Assembly (NCBI GenBank): GCA_031431435.1 | Contig: JANPDI010000155.1 | Coordinates: 1 to 64,000 of the forward strand | Reading direction: 5' to 3' | Origin: UKL13-2 sp031431435 | GTDB taxonomy: Bacteria; Pseudomonadota; Gammaproteobacteria; Burkholderiales; Usitatibacteraceae | DNA length: 64,000 nt | Shown: in pieces, positions 15,972 to 25,435 of the stretch | Layout of the letters: the number at the start of each line of letters is the position of its first letter | How positions within the stretch are numbered: the stretch's first letter is position 1 | Notes under the pieces: model-generated | The model's database searches: none | The model's input: only the letters and a program-made list of their open reading frames with translations | What the model was told of the DNA's origin: nothing | Made by a program: the position numbers and the translations under genes

Positions 15972-16052
15972 AAATTGCGGTTGAGGCGGCATGCCGATAA
16001 TGTTGCCGCGCGCGACAATGATGCCGCTGCCGTTTGAAGAAATGACACCGGC

Positions 16053-17027
16053 ATGAGTGTTTTTACGCCTGTTTCCATTGGCGAAGCGCGCCACTTTTGC
16101 GCAGCCTTCAATGTCGGTGAGATTATTGATTTTCAGGACATTGCCGCCGGCGTCGAGAATTCGAACTTCTTTGTGACGACCACCCGCGGGCGATACGTCC
16201 TGACCATCTTCGAGAAAATCCCGCGATCTGACCTCGATTTTTACATGGGGCTGATGTCGCATTTGCATGGCAAGGGTATCCGCTGCGCAGCGCCCGTCAA
16301 AACCAGTGCGGGCAATGTTCTGCAGGAACTCCACGGCAAGCCGGCCGCACTGGTGACGCGGCTGGCGGGTAACGATATCGCGCACCCCAAACCGGCTGAT
16401 TGTCATGCCGTGGGCGCGGCCTTGGCAAACATGCATATTGCGGCCACCGGGTTCACGATGCCCATGGCAAATTGGCGCGGTTTGTCGTGGTGGCGCCGCG
16501 AGGCCGAAGGCCTGAAGGTACTTGCAACCGCCGCCGAGAGCGCGTTATTGCAAAGTGAACTGCAGGTTCAAGCCGATTTTGACCAGCTCGATGTGCCGCG
16601 CGGCGTGGTGCATGCCGACCTGTTTCGCGACAATATTTTGTGGGATGACCACGGCGATCAACACGTGCCGCAAATGATTGATTTCTATTTTGCCTGCCAC
16701 GATCATCTGCTGTGGGATGTCGCCATTACCGTCAATGACTGGTGCCTTGATTTCGCCGCCTACCCGGAGGCAAAGCTTGATAATGCCAACACCGCCGCGT
16801 TGCTGGCCGGCTATGCCAGCGTGCGTGCGTTTCTGCCTGCCGAGCGTCAGGCCTGGCCGCAGCTGCTACGGGCGGCGGCACTGCGCACCTGGTTGGGCCG
16901 GCTTGGTTATCACTACTATCCACGCGCATCAACGTTGACCCATACCAAAGATCATCCCTTTTCCGAGCGCCTGTTACGGTTTCACATCAAAAACCACGCT
17001 CAGGCGCAACAACTTTTTTCGATTTGA
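16053..17027 (+). CDS. thrB: Homoserine kinase, type II
   Basis: A 324-residue homoserine kinase of the aminoglycoside-phosphotransferase-like type, which phosphorylates homoserine on the way to threonine. Recognisable parts are the start MSVFTPVSIGEARHF, GVENSNFFVTTTRGRYVLTIFEK in the N-lobe, and the catalytic loop GVVHADLFRDNIL followed by MIDFYFACHDHLLWDVAI, which carry the catalytic and metal-binding aspartates. Length is normal for the family. This type, not the GHMP type, is the usual one in betaproteobacteria. It lies in a run LOG, DUF2782, thrB and the BPSS1780-like gene; the last starts 15 bases after its stop. Confidence 0.95.
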   Translation: MSVFTPVSIGEARHFCAAFNVGEIIDFQDIAAGVENSNFFVTTTRGRYVLTIFEKIPRSDLDFYMGLMSHLHGKGIRCAAPVKTSAGNVLQELHGKPAALVTRLAGNDIAHPKPADCHAVGAALANMHIAATGFTMPMANWRGLSWWRREAEGLKVLATAAESALLQSELQVQADFDQLDVPRGVVHADLFRDNILWDDHGDQHVPQMIDFYFACHDHLLWDVAITVNDWCLDFAAYPEAKLDNANTAALLAGYASVRAFLPAERQAWPQLLRAAALRTWLGRLGYHYYPRASTLTHTKDHPFSERLLRFHIKNHAQAQQLFSI

Positions 17028-17042
17028 GACGGGCCATTTTTT

Positions 17043-17792
17043 ATGCAAGTTGTTGATGTTTCCGCTATTGACGGCGCACGCTGGATCAAAGAGGCATGGA
17101 GCTTGTTCCGCGCCCAACCACTCGCGTGGATTTCACTCACGTCGGTGTGGGTGTTGATTTCGCTGTTTATGTTGCTGATTCCGCTCATCGGTGCCCCGGC
17201 CATGACCATGAGTCAGCCGGCATTTTTTGCCGGGTTTGTGCTGGCGTGTCGCGATCAGGAAATGGGTAAGTTGGTGACGATCAACCATTTGTTTGCCGGT
17301 TTCAAGGCCAGCGGGCGAACGCTGATTCAGGTTGGCGCCGTATCGTTATTGCTTGAGTTGCTGGTGATGATGGCGCTCAGTGCATTTGGTTTTTTCGACG
17401 GTCTGCGCAGTATTGATCGCGACAACATGTCGGTTGAAACAATTTCCAGGGCTTTCGAAGGACAGGGCGCCCTCTGGTTTGCCGCGCTCATTGCCATCAT
17501 GCTGATCAAGGGCGTGTTGTGGTTCACGGCAGCGCTGATGGCGCATCAACCGATGCCGGCGTCACACGCCATTCGCTGGAGCTTTTTTGCCCTGGTCGGC
17601 AATTTTGTGCCGCTCGTCTTGTTTTGCCTATTGGCAATGGCGCTGTTGTTTGCCGCCATCATTCCGTGGATGCTTGGCCTGATTGTGTTCTTGCCGGTGT
17701 ATGCAATTACCCACTACACCAGCTTTAAAGCGGTGTTTCGTGCCGATGTCGAGTCGACCGCTGGTTCAATGGATATCCCAGACACGAATTAA
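17043..17792 (+). CDS. BPSS1780-type membrane protein
   Basis: A 249-residue integral membrane protein of the group named after Burkholderia BPSS1780. The N-terminal soluble part, MQVVDVSAIDGARWIKEAWSL, is characteristic, followed by about six hydrophobic segments (WISLTSVWVLISLFMLLIPL, AFFAGFVLAC, SLLLELLVMMALSAFG, WFAALIAIMLIKGVLWF, LVLFCLLAMALLFAAIIPW, LGLIVFLPVYAI). Its function is unknown. The gene follows thrB closely and converges on uvrD, the order seen in many betaproteobacteria. GGGCCAT and similar do not make a strong ribosome-binding site, so translation may be coupled to thrB. Confidence 0.8.
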   Translation: MQVVDVSAIDGARWIKEAWSLFRAQPLAWISLTSVWVLISLFMLLIPLIGAPAMTMSQPAFFAGFVLACRDQEMGKLVTINHLFAGFKASGRTLIQVGAVSLLLELLVMMALSAFGFFDGLRSIDRDNMSVETISRAFEGQGALWFAALIAIMLIKGVLWFTAALMAHQPMPASHAIRWSFFALVGNFVPLVLFCLLAMALLFAAIIPWMLGLIVFLPVYAITHYTSFKAVFRADVESTAGSMDIPDTN

Positions 17793-17845
17793 GCAGCATC
17801 GCGAGGCGACAACAATTGACTGACGCCATTTGCCAATAGGCGACT

Positions 17846-20206
17846 TTACGAAACCGCCGCCAGCTTGGCGTATTGAATCGCCAGCCACTTGGTGCCTTCA
17901 TTGCGAAACTTCACCTGCACACGCGCATCAACGCCGCGGCCTTCAAACGCCAGCACCACACCCTCGCCAAATTTTGCGTGTGCGACGTTTTGGCCGACCA
18001 CAAACGGCAGACCATCGCTTCCTGCTGTCTCAAAATTTGCGCGCGACGTATCGGGCGCGCCCTGCCGCCCATACTCGGCGGCTTTTTCATCCTTCACAAC
18101 ATTTTGTTTGAAGCCGGTATAAGTGCCGCCGCCGCCGGTATTGCCGCTTCCATAGTCGGACCCGTACGATCCGCGTGCGCCGGATGTTTTGCCCCATTGA
18201 TTGCCGCCGCCACCGGCATACGCCGCCTGCTTGTCCGGCACCACAATCCACTTGCAAAGATTGGCGGGTATCTCGTCAATGAAGCGCGACACAATGCCGT
18301 AGCGGGTCTGACCGTGCAACATGCGTTGCGCCGCATAGGACAAATAAAGCCGTTTGCGCGCGCGTGTGATGGCGACATACATTAGGCGCCGCTCCTCTTC
18401 AACCCCGGCAAAATCCGACAGCGAATTTTCGTGCGGGAACAATCCTTCTTCCAATCCGCCCAAAAATACGTGATCAAACTCAAGCCCCTTGGCGGCGTGC
18501 ACCGTCATTAATTGCAATGCGTCATCCGTGATCGCGGCTTCGTGGTCGCCCGCTTCCAGGCTGGCGTGGGTCAGGAATCCCACCAACGGGCTATCGTCAC
18601 CTTCGTAAGCTTCCTCGAATTGTGCGCAGGCGCTGACCAACTCGGCCAGATTTTCCAGCCGGTCCGCGCCCTCGCGTTCGGTTTCATAGTGGCCTTTGAG
18701 TCCGCTTTTTTCCAGCGCCTCATCGACCAGCTCGGCAAGTGAAATTTTCGCTGCGCCCGACGATTTGAGTCCCTCGACCACCCGCAAAAACGTACCGATG
18801 GCGGCGGCACTTCGGCCGGTGACGGCGTTTTGTGCGATGCCGTTTAATGCCGCCTCGTAAAGCGATACGTTGTAACGCTTCGCCAGTTCCTGCACCTGTT
18901 CAACCGAACGTGCACCGATACCACGCGGCGGGAAGTTCACCACCCGCGAGAATGCGCCGTCATCGTTGGGGTTACCCGCCAATCGTAAGTAGGCGAGTGC
19001 GTGTTTAACTTCCTGACGCTCAAAAAAGCGCAGCCCGCCATACACACGGTAGGCAATGCCGGCGCTGAACAAGGTGTGTTCAAGCACCCGCGATTGCGCA
19101 TTCGAGCGGTATAGCAGCGCCATTTCCGACAGCGCCTTGCCCTCACGGTGCAACGCCTTGACTTCGTCGATGACAAATTGCGCTTCATCGGCATCCGTCG
19201 ACGCCGCATAGATACGCAACGGTTCGCCCTTGCCTTCGTCGGTCCACAAATTTTTGCCGAGCCGGTCCTTGTTGTGTTCAATCACCGCGTTGGCGGCATC
19301 CAGAATATTGCCCTGTGAGCGATAGTTTTGTTCGAGCTTAATCACGTTACCGTGTGCAAAGTCGCGCTGGAACTCGCGCATGTTTGCCGCTTCGGCGCCG
19401 CGAAAAGCGTAGATCGATTGATCGTCGTCGCCCACTGCAAAAACCGCGGCATCCTTGCCGGCTAGCAGTTGGATCCATTGATATTGCAGGCGGTTGGTAT
19501 CCTGAAATTCGTCAACCAGAATAAACTTGAAGCGGTCGCGGTAGTGCTCAAGTAGCGGCGTATTTTTCGCCAGCAACTCGTAACAGCGCAGCAGCAACTC
19601 GGCAAAATCCGTCACTCCCTCGCGTTGGCATTGTTCCTCATAGGCCTGGTACAGCTCGACCTGGCGGCGGGTGAATTCATCTTTTGCCTCCACCCGGTTG
19701 GCGCGCAGGCCCTGCTCTTTGGCGCTGTTGATGAACCACGCCAGTTCGCGCGGCTTGAATTTTTCGTCGTCAATGTTCAGCGTTTTTAACAGGCGCTTGA
19801 CGGCCGATTGCTGATCGGCGGAATCGAGAATTTGAAATGTCTGCGGCAAATTGGCATCACGATGATGCGCACGCAGCAGCCGGTTGCACAGTCCGTGAAA
19901 GGTGCCGACCCACATGCCACGCGTGTTGATCGGCATCATCGCCGACAGGCGCGTCAACATTTCCTTTGCCGCCTTGTTGGTAAAGGTCACCGCGAGAATA
20001 CTGCCGGGGGACGCCTGTCCGGACTGGATGAGATAGGCGATACGCGTGGTCAACACGCGCGTCTTGCCGGAGCCCGCGCCGGCCAGCACCAACGACGACG
20101 CGCGCGGCAGTGTGACGGCTTTTAGCTGCTCAGGGTTGAGGTTGTCGAGAAGGCGCGGGTGGACAGCGGCAAGATTGGGTGTGGCGTGGTGGTCTGACGA
20201 CATCAT
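17846..20206 (-). CDS. uvrD: DNA helicase II
   Basis: A 786-residue superfamily 1A helicase that unwinds DNA 3' to 5' in mismatch and nucleotide-excision repair. Motif I is GAGSGKTRVLTTR, motif II DEFQDTNRLQYQW, motif III VGDDDQSIYAFRGAEAAN, and motif V is around LMTVHAAKGLEFDHVFLGG with EEGLFPHENS. The C-terminal Tudor-like region that contacts RNA polymerase in UvrD and PcrA is present (VAHAKFGEGVVLAFEG, WLAIQYAKLAAV), behind a Gly-rich linker. These features separate it from Rep. It is a single-gene unit on the minus strand with no close upstream partner. Confidence 0.95.
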   Translation of the reverse strand: MMSSDHHATPNLAAVHPRLLDNLNPEQLKAVTLPRASSLVLAGAGSGKTRVLTTRIAYLIQSGQASPGSILAVTFTNKAAKEMLTRLSAMMPINTRGMWVGTFHGLCNRLLRAHHRDANLPQTFQILDSADQQSAVKRLLKTLNIDDEKFKPRELAWFINSAKEQGLRANRVEAKDEFTRRQVELYQAYEEQCQREGVTDFAELLLRCYELLAKNTPLLEHYRDRFKFILVDEFQDTNRLQYQWIQLLAGKDAAVFAVGDDDQSIYAFRGAEAANMREFQRDFAHGNVIKLEQNYRSQGNILDAANAVIEHNKDRLGKNLWTDEGKGEPLRIYAASTDADEAQFVIDEVKALHREGKALSEMALLYRSNAQSRVLEHTLFSAGIAYRVYGGLRFFERQEVKHALAYLRLAGNPNDDGAFSRVVNFPPRGIGARSVEQVQELAKRYNVSLYEAALNGIAQNAVTGRSAAAIGTFLRVVEGLKSSGAAKISLAELVDEALEKSGLKGHYETEREGADRLENLAELVSACAQFEEAYEGDDSPLVGFLTHASLEAGDHEAAITDDALQLMTVHAAKGLEFDHVFLGGLEEGLFPHENSLSDFAGVEEERRLMYVAITRARKRLYLSYAAQRMLHGQTRYGIVSRFIDEIPANLCKWIVVPDKQAAYAGGGGNQWGKTSGARGSYGSDYGSGNTGGGGTYTGFKQNVVKDEKAAEYGRQGAPDTSRANFETAGSDGLPFVVGQNVAHAKFGEGVVLAFEGRGVDARVQVKFRNEGTKWLAIQYAKLAAVS

Positions 20207-20286
20207 GGGTCACAGCAAAATGGTTAGTCATGATTATAGGTGCCTTGCTGTCAGTGATGCCGTCATGGGCACCATACACACGGCAA

Positions 20287-21147
20287 TTATTTTGAAATCC
20301 TGACGTCGCCCAACGTGAACTCAGCCGCGACCTTGGCGGCGAGATCTTTTGCTTCTCCCTCACCACCCAGGCGCGAAATGGTCAGGGTGTTGTTTGCGCC
20401 CTTCTCAACCGGGTATCCCGCATCACGCATCAATCGGCTGGTGCCCAGCATCGCATCACGGCTCACAAACCCGGCGACGGTCACCTTCCAAACGCCGGAC
20501 CTTTTAGCCCCTTTGCCGGCTTCGAGATCGGTTTCCTTGGCCCAAATCTCGAGTTGCTTTTGATCGAGAAACGAAACGGGTTCAGGCGGTGCGATACGGG
20601 TTGACTGGAAAAATTGCAGCGGCTGGTCTAGCCGAATTGTCTTGTTGTTGTTGCCGGTGACGTCAATCTTGCCCTCGATCAGACAGACAATATCCTTGTT
20701 GGCACTGCCACGGCCCCACAGGTCGGTGCCGCGAATGCCGATGGTTGCGTTGTTGCCGACGCGGATGTTGACATTGCGCGGTTGTGCTTTTGCCAGCACC
20801 TTTGTGGTGAACCGGAACGCACCTTCCAGAACATTGAGTGCGGCGTTGTAGACGCCGGCCTTGCGTTCGGCGGTGACAATTTCGAATGTGGCGTTTTCGC
20901 CCAGCCGCACCAGGCTACCCTCTTTCAAGGCAATGATCATGCGCGCCCCACGGCCGGTGCGAAGTTTGTCACCGGCGAGCAGTTCAATGCCCGGCGTCGC
21001 TGGAACAGTCAGGCCGCCACGGTCAAGAAAGGCGGGCAATTGCAGGCTGTCAATGGTGCCAATGGCTGAGGCGGCTGAGGCGGCGTTCAAAAACAATGCG
21101 GACAGCGCAAAAACGATTGAGGCCATCAGTAAGGTGGTTTTTTTCAT
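20287..21147 (-). CDS. FecR-domain protein with C-terminal SPOR domain
   Basis: A 286-residue exported protein. The signal peptide is MKKTTLLMASIVFALSALFLNAASA, which fixes the start at 21147 and not at the longer in-frame opening to 21297 that would run over the leuS start. A FecR domain follows (GDKLRTGRGARMIIALKEGSLVRLGENATF, NATIGIRGTDLWGRG), here in a soluble stand-alone form and not as an anti-sigma factor. The last 70 residues (VWKVTVAGFVSRDAMLGTSRL..., NTLTISRLGG) resemble a SPOR domain, which binds denuded peptidoglycan at the septum. A cell-envelope role is inferred. It is divergent from leuS, with 128 bases between the starts. Confidence 0.8.
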   Translation of the reverse strand: MKKTTLLMASIVFALSALFLNAASAASAIGTIDSLQLPAFLDRGGLTVPATPGIELLAGDKLRTGRGARMIIALKEGSLVRLGENATFEIVTAERKAGVYNAALNVLEGAFRFTTKVLAKAQPRNVNIRVGNNATIGIRGTDLWGRGSANKDIVCLIEGKIDVTGNNNKTIRLDQPLQFFQSTRIAPPEPVSFLDQKQLEIWAKETDLEAGKGAKRSGVWKVTVAGFVSRDAMLGTSRLMRDAGYPVEKGANNTLTISRLGGEGEAKDLAAKVAAEFTLGDVRISK

Positions 21148-21275
21148 GCTTGTTCCCGGGTTTTGCGGGGCCAACATCCCGCCATCATTGTTGAAATCGA
21201 CCGTCAATGCCAAGGGCGCCGACAGGGCCGTCTGTATAATGCCTGATCCGTCACAATTACGCATTCGCAGGCCAC

Positions 21276-23912
21276 ATGGATTCATCGTACCAACCAAAAT
21301 TGATTGAAAAAGCCGCCCAGGATGCCTGGACCCAAGCGGATAGTTACCGGGTCACCGAATACGCCACCAACAAAAGCGGCCAGGCCAAACCCAAGTTTTA
21401 CGCCTGCTCGATGCTTCCCTACCCCTCCGGCAAACTGCACATGGGGCACGTGCGCAATTACACGATCAACGATGTCATGCTGCGACATCTGCGCATGAAG
21501 GGCTTCAATGTGCTGATGCCGATGGGTTGGGATGCGTTCGGCATGCCCGCTGAAAACGCGGCGATTGCCAACGGTGCGGCACCGGCGGCGTGGACTTATC
21601 AAAATATCGCCGACATGAAAACGCAGATGCAGCCGCTGGGTTTGGCAATTGACTGGTCGCGCGAAGTCACCACCTGCAAGCCGGACTATTACAAGTGGAA
21701 TCAATGGCTGTTTCTGAAGATGCTGGAAAAGGGTATTGCTTACCGCAAAACCCAGTTGGTTAACTGGGACCCGGTTGATCAAACGGTGCTGGCAAACGAA
21801 CAGGTGATTGATGGCCGCGGCTGGCGCTCAGGCGCGCTGGTGGAAAAACGCGAAATCCCGGGCTATTACCTCGGCATTACGCAATACGCTGATGAATTGC
21901 TCGACAGCGTCAAAGACAAACTCGACGGCTGGCCGTCGCAAGTCCGTACCATGCAGGAAAACTGGATCGGCAAATCGGTCGGCGTTCGATTTGCCTTCCC
22001 GCACAATATCGGCAATGCACAGGGTTTGATTCAAGACGGAAAGCTGTTTGTCTTCACCACCCGCGCCGATACGATTATGGGCGTGACGTTTTGCGCTGTT
22101 GCCCCGGCGCATCCGCTGGCGTTGCACGCGGCGGCGTCGAACGCCGCGGTGGCAGACTTTATTGAGAAAGCAAAAGCCGGCGGCACCACCGAGGTTGAAC
22201 TGGCCGTGAAAGAAAAGGAAGGCGTGCCGACCGGTTTGTTTGTAACCCACCCGCTGACACAGGAACAAATTCCGGTTTGGGTCGGCAACTATGTGTTGAT
22301 GGCCTATGGCGATGGCGCGGTGATGGGTGTGCCGGCACACGATGAGCGTGATTTTGTATTCGCCAAAAAGTACGCCCTGCCGATCAAATCAGTAATCGAT
22401 TTTGGCAAGCCCTACTCAACCGACGCCTGGCAGGCGTTTTATGGCGACCATGGTGTTTGTATCGATTCCGGCCCGATGAATGGCATGACGTTTGATCAAG
22501 CCATCGAATACGTCGCGACCCAGACAAGACCGCAGGGTGGCGAACGCAAAACCACCTGGCGGCTGCGCGACTGGGGTATCTCGCGCCAGCGCTACTGGGG
22601 TACGCCGATCCCGATTATTCACTGCAAAGAGTGTGGTGAAGTGCCGGTACCGGAAAAAGACCTGCCGGTCGTGTTGCCGGAAGATCTGATTCCCGATGGC
22701 AGTGGCAGCCCGCTGAAAAAGGATCGTCGCTTCATTGATTGCACCTGCCCCAAGTGTGGCAGGCCCGCAGAGCGCGAAACCGACACGATGGACACGTTTG
22801 TCGATTCGTCGTGGTACTTCATGCGCTACTGCAATCCTGACAACACAACGGCAATGGTCGACGCGCGCAATGACTATTGGATGCCGATGGATCAATACAT
22901 CGGCGGTATCGAACACGCGGTATTGCACCTGCTCTACGCGCGCTTTTGGACCAAGGTCATGCGCGACATGAATCTGGTCAAGTTTGACGAGCCCTTCACC
23001 AACCTGTTCACGCAGGGCATGCTGTCGGCCGAGTGTTTTTATCGTGAGGACGGCGCCGGCAAAAAACGCTGGTACTACCCGGATGAAGTGAGCGTCAACC
23101 ACGACGACAAGGGTCGTCCGATCGGAGCGGTGGCGGTTGACGACGGCCGGCCTGTGGTGTTGGGTGGCATGGAAAAAATGTCGAAGTCAAAAAACAATGT
23201 GGTCGAGCCCAAAGATATCATTGCGCGATTTGGCGCGGATACGGCGCGCGCCTATGTGATGTTTGCCGGTCCACCCGAGCAGAGCGCGGCGTGGTCGGAT
23301 TCCGGTGCAGAGGGCGTGTATCGATTTTTGAAACGCGTTTATACATACGGTGTTTGGAGCAAAAATGCCGCAAGCGGCACGCCGGTCGGGGACTTTTCCA
23401 AGTCATCCGCGGCTGTGAAGAGACTGCGGTTCGAGATACACACGATTCTGGCGCAAGCCAACCACGATTACGCCCGGCTGCAATACAACACCGTGGTGTC
23501 GGCCGCAATGAAAATGCTGAACGCGCTGGAAGACACCAAGACACAGGTTGGCGCAGATTGGGCGGCGGTGCGAAACGAAGGATTGTTGATCCTGTTGCGC
23601 ACCTTGTATCCGCTGGCACCGCATATTTGCTGGCAGCTGTGGCACGATCTCGGATATGCCGTGACCTTCGGTGAAATCATCGATGCGGCATGGCCGGTCT
23701 CCGACCCCGCCGCATTGGAGCAGGACGAAATCGAGTTGGTGGTGCAGGTCAACGGCAAATTGCGCGGGCAGATCCGGGTGCCAAAAGACGCCACCAAGCA
23801 AGCCATTGAAACACTCGCATTGGCCGACGCGGGCGTGGCCAAACATACCGATGGCAAACCGATCAAAAAATTGATTGTTGTGCCTGGGAGATTAATCAAT
23901 GTCGTGGTCTAG
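21276..23912 (+). CDS. leuS: Leucyl-tRNA synthetase
   Basis: An 878-residue class I aminoacyl-tRNA synthetase that charges tRNA-Leu. The HIGH-type motif is PYPSGKLHMGH near residue 50, and KMSKS appears exactly in MEKMSKSKNNVVEP near residue 632. The CP1 editing domain lies between (FTTRADTIMGVTFCAVAPAH, GVPAHDERDFVFAKKY), as does the zinc-type cysteine set HCKECGEVPVP and CTCPKCGRPAE. The C-terminal KFQVNGKLRGQI-like stretch is VQVNGKLRGQIRVPKDATK. It opens the long operon leuS-lptE-holA-proA-X-nadD-rsfS-rlmH-maf-rng; its stop lies inside lptE. Confidence 0.97.
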   Translation: MDSSYQPKLIEKAAQDAWTQADSYRVTEYATNKSGQAKPKFYACSMLPYPSGKLHMGHVRNYTINDVMLRHLRMKGFNVLMPMGWDAFGMPAENAAIANGAAPAAWTYQNIADMKTQMQPLGLAIDWSREVTTCKPDYYKWNQWLFLKMLEKGIAYRKTQLVNWDPVDQTVLANEQVIDGRGWRSGALVEKREIPGYYLGITQYADELLDSVKDKLDGWPSQVRTMQENWIGKSVGVRFAFPHNIGNAQGLIQDGKLFVFTTRADTIMGVTFCAVAPAHPLALHAAASNAAVADFIEKAKAGGTTEVELAVKEKEGVPTGLFVTHPLTQEQIPVWVGNYVLMAYGDGAVMGVPAHDERDFVFAKKYALPIKSVIDFGKPYSTDAWQAFYGDHGVCIDSGPMNGMTFDQAIEYVATQTRPQGGERKTTWRLRDWGISRQRYWGTPIPIIHCKECGEVPVPEKDLPVVLPEDLIPDGSGSPLKKDRRFIDCTCPKCGRPAERETDTMDTFVDSSWYFMRYCNPDNTTAMVDARNDYWMPMDQYIGGIEHAVLHLLYARFWTKVMRDMNLVKFDEPFTNLFTQGMLSAECFYREDGAGKKRWYYPDEVSVNHDDKGRPIGAVAVDDGRPVVLGGMEKMSKSKNNVVEPKDIIARFGADTARAYVMFAGPPEQSAAWSDSGAEGVYRFLKRVYTYGVWSKNAASGTPVGDFSKSSAAVKRLRFEIHTILAQANHDYARLQYNTVVSAAMKMLNALEDTKTQVGADWAAVRNEGLLILLRTLYPLAPHICWQLWHDLGYAVTFGEIIDAAWPVSDPAALEQDEIELVVQVNGKLRGQIRVPKDATKQAIETLALADAGVAKHTDGKPIKKLIVVPGRLINVVV

Positions 23913-24390
23913 CGTTTTTGCCGCTGTTTGCAGCGCGTGGTTACTGGCAGGATGTGGTTTTGCCCTGCGCGGCTCGTATGAGTTGCCATACAAATCGGTG
24001 TTTGTAACGTCCTCCGGCAACTCGGTGATTGCCGGACAGATTCGTCGCGAATTGGTTGATAGCAACACCAAGCTTGCTGCCAACGCAAAGGACGCCGACG
24101 CCGCGCTGACCATTATCGAAGAGCGGCGCGATCGGCAAATCCTGTCGTTGTCTGGTGCGGGTCGGGTGCGTGAATACGAGCTGCGCATGAACATCAGCTA
24201 TCAATTTGTCAGTGGCAAAGGGCTGGTCATCATCCCGACCAGCGAAATTCAATTGAAACGCACCTTTTCGTATGACGACACACGCATCATTGCCAAACAA
24301 CAAGAAGAGGCCATGTTGTTTCAGGATATGGAACGCGACGCGACCGGGCAGATTTTGCGGCGGATGATTTCCATCCGCCGCGTGCCCTAG
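23899..24390 (+). CDS. lptE: LPS-assembly lipoprotein LptE
   Basis: A 163-residue outer-membrane lipoprotein that plugs and assembles the LptD channel for lipopolysaccharide export. The lipobox LLAGC is followed by the family signature GFALRGSYELPYKSVFV. The middle shows DADAALTIIEERRDRQILSLS and VREYELRMNISYQF, and the end RIIAKQQEEAMLFQDMERDATGQILRRM, all typical. It overlaps the 3' end of leuS by 14 bases, so its translation is coupled. The order leuS-lptE-holA is standard in proteobacteria and supports the call. Confidence 0.93.
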   Translation: MSWSSVFAAVCSAWLLAGCGFALRGSYELPYKSVFVTSSGNSVIAGQIRRELVDSNTKLAANAKDADAALTIIEERRDRQILSLSGAGRVREYELRMNISYQFVSGKGLVIIPTSEIQLKRTFSYDDTRIIAKQQEEAMLFQDMERDATGQILRRMISIRRVP

Positions 24391-24415
24391 CGCAATCGGT
24401 GCGGCCGGAAACACC

Positions 24416-25417
24416 ATGCGATTGACCACCGAACAGTTTATCGACCGCCCGCCAAAGGCACTCAGCCCGCTGTATGTCATTTACGGGCCCGAACCGCTTG
24501 GGGCGCTCGAGGCCGCGGATAGCCTGCGCGGGCTGGCGGTTCAACAGGGTTTTGTTGAGCGTGAAGTATTGACCGCCGAGCCCGGCTTTGACTGGGCGCG
24601 GCTGGCGGCGGCGGGCAGCGCATTGTCATTGTTTGCGGCCCAACGGTTGATGGAGTTGCGCATTCCCACCGGCAAACCCGGCAAGGAGGGCGCCGCGGCC
24701 ATCGAGGCGTTTTGCCAGCGCCTGCCCGAGGACACCGTGACGTTGATCACCCTGCCCGATATGGATTGGCAGGGCAAACAGACCAAGTGGTTTATGGCGC
24801 TTGACGCCGTTGCCACCATGGTCGAAGCACAGCCGGTTGAACGCGACCAGTTGCCGCAATGGCTGAGTCAGCGCATGCAACGGTTGCAGCTGACCGCCGG
24901 CCCGGAGGCGTTGGCGTTTCTGGCGGACTGTACGGAAGGTAACCTGCTCGCCGCCAAACAAGAAATTGAAAAGCTGGCGCTGTTATGCCCGCCCGGCGAT
25001 GTTTCGCCCGCCGTCATGGTCGACAGTGTTGCCAATGTTTCACGTTTTTCAACGTTGCATCTGATTAACGCCATTCATGAGGGTGACGCCGCACGCATTG
25101 CGAAAATGCTCGGCGGGCTAAAGGCGGAGGGCGAACCACCACCGCTGATCTTGTGGATGCTTACCAGTGAAATGCGCGCATTGTTACGCATGACCGGCGT
25201 GACGAAGTCCGGCCGGGCGCCATTTCCAGCCAAGGCGCGGGCGATGGAAAAGCTGGCGCAAAAACACACCACGGCAAGTCTGGTGCGGCTGAATCTGCAA
25301 GCGGCTAGAATTGATCGCATGATCAAGGGTGTCAACAACAACGATGTATGGGACGCGCTGCTGCAATTTGCCTGCGGCTTGGGCGGCGCCCGTTTACGTT
25401 TGCAGATGCCGGTCTGA
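24416..25417 (+). CDS. holA: DNA polymerase III delta subunit
   Basis: A 333-residue delta subunit of the clamp loader, which opens the beta sliding clamp. The N-terminal Rossmann-like domain reads SPLYVIYGPEPLGALEAADSLR; in the canonical protein the first part is YLLxGxExxLxxE, so the pattern holds. The stretch LTAGPEALAFLADCTEGNLLAAKQEIEKLALL and the C-terminal helical domain (ARIDRMIKG, DVWDALLQFAC) match the family. Length is usual. It follows lptE by 25 bases and precedes proA by 18 bases within one operon. Confidence 0.93.
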   Translation: MRLTTEQFIDRPPKALSPLYVIYGPEPLGALEAADSLRGLAVQQGFVEREVLTAEPGFDWARLAAAGSALSLFAAQRLMELRIPTGKPGKEGAAAIEAFCQRLPEDTVTLITLPDMDWQGKQTKWFMALDAVATMVEAQPVERDQLPQWLSQRMQRLQLTAGPEALAFLADCTEGNLLAAKQEIEKLALLCPPGDVSPAVMVDSVANVSRFSTLHLINAIHEGDAARIAKMLGGLKAEGEPPPLILWMLTSEMRALLRMTGVTKSGRAPFPAKARAMEKLAQKHTTASLVRLNLQAARIDRMIKGVNNNDVWDALLQFACGLGGARLRLQMPV

Positions 25418-25435
25418 TTGCGCGCGATTAACAAC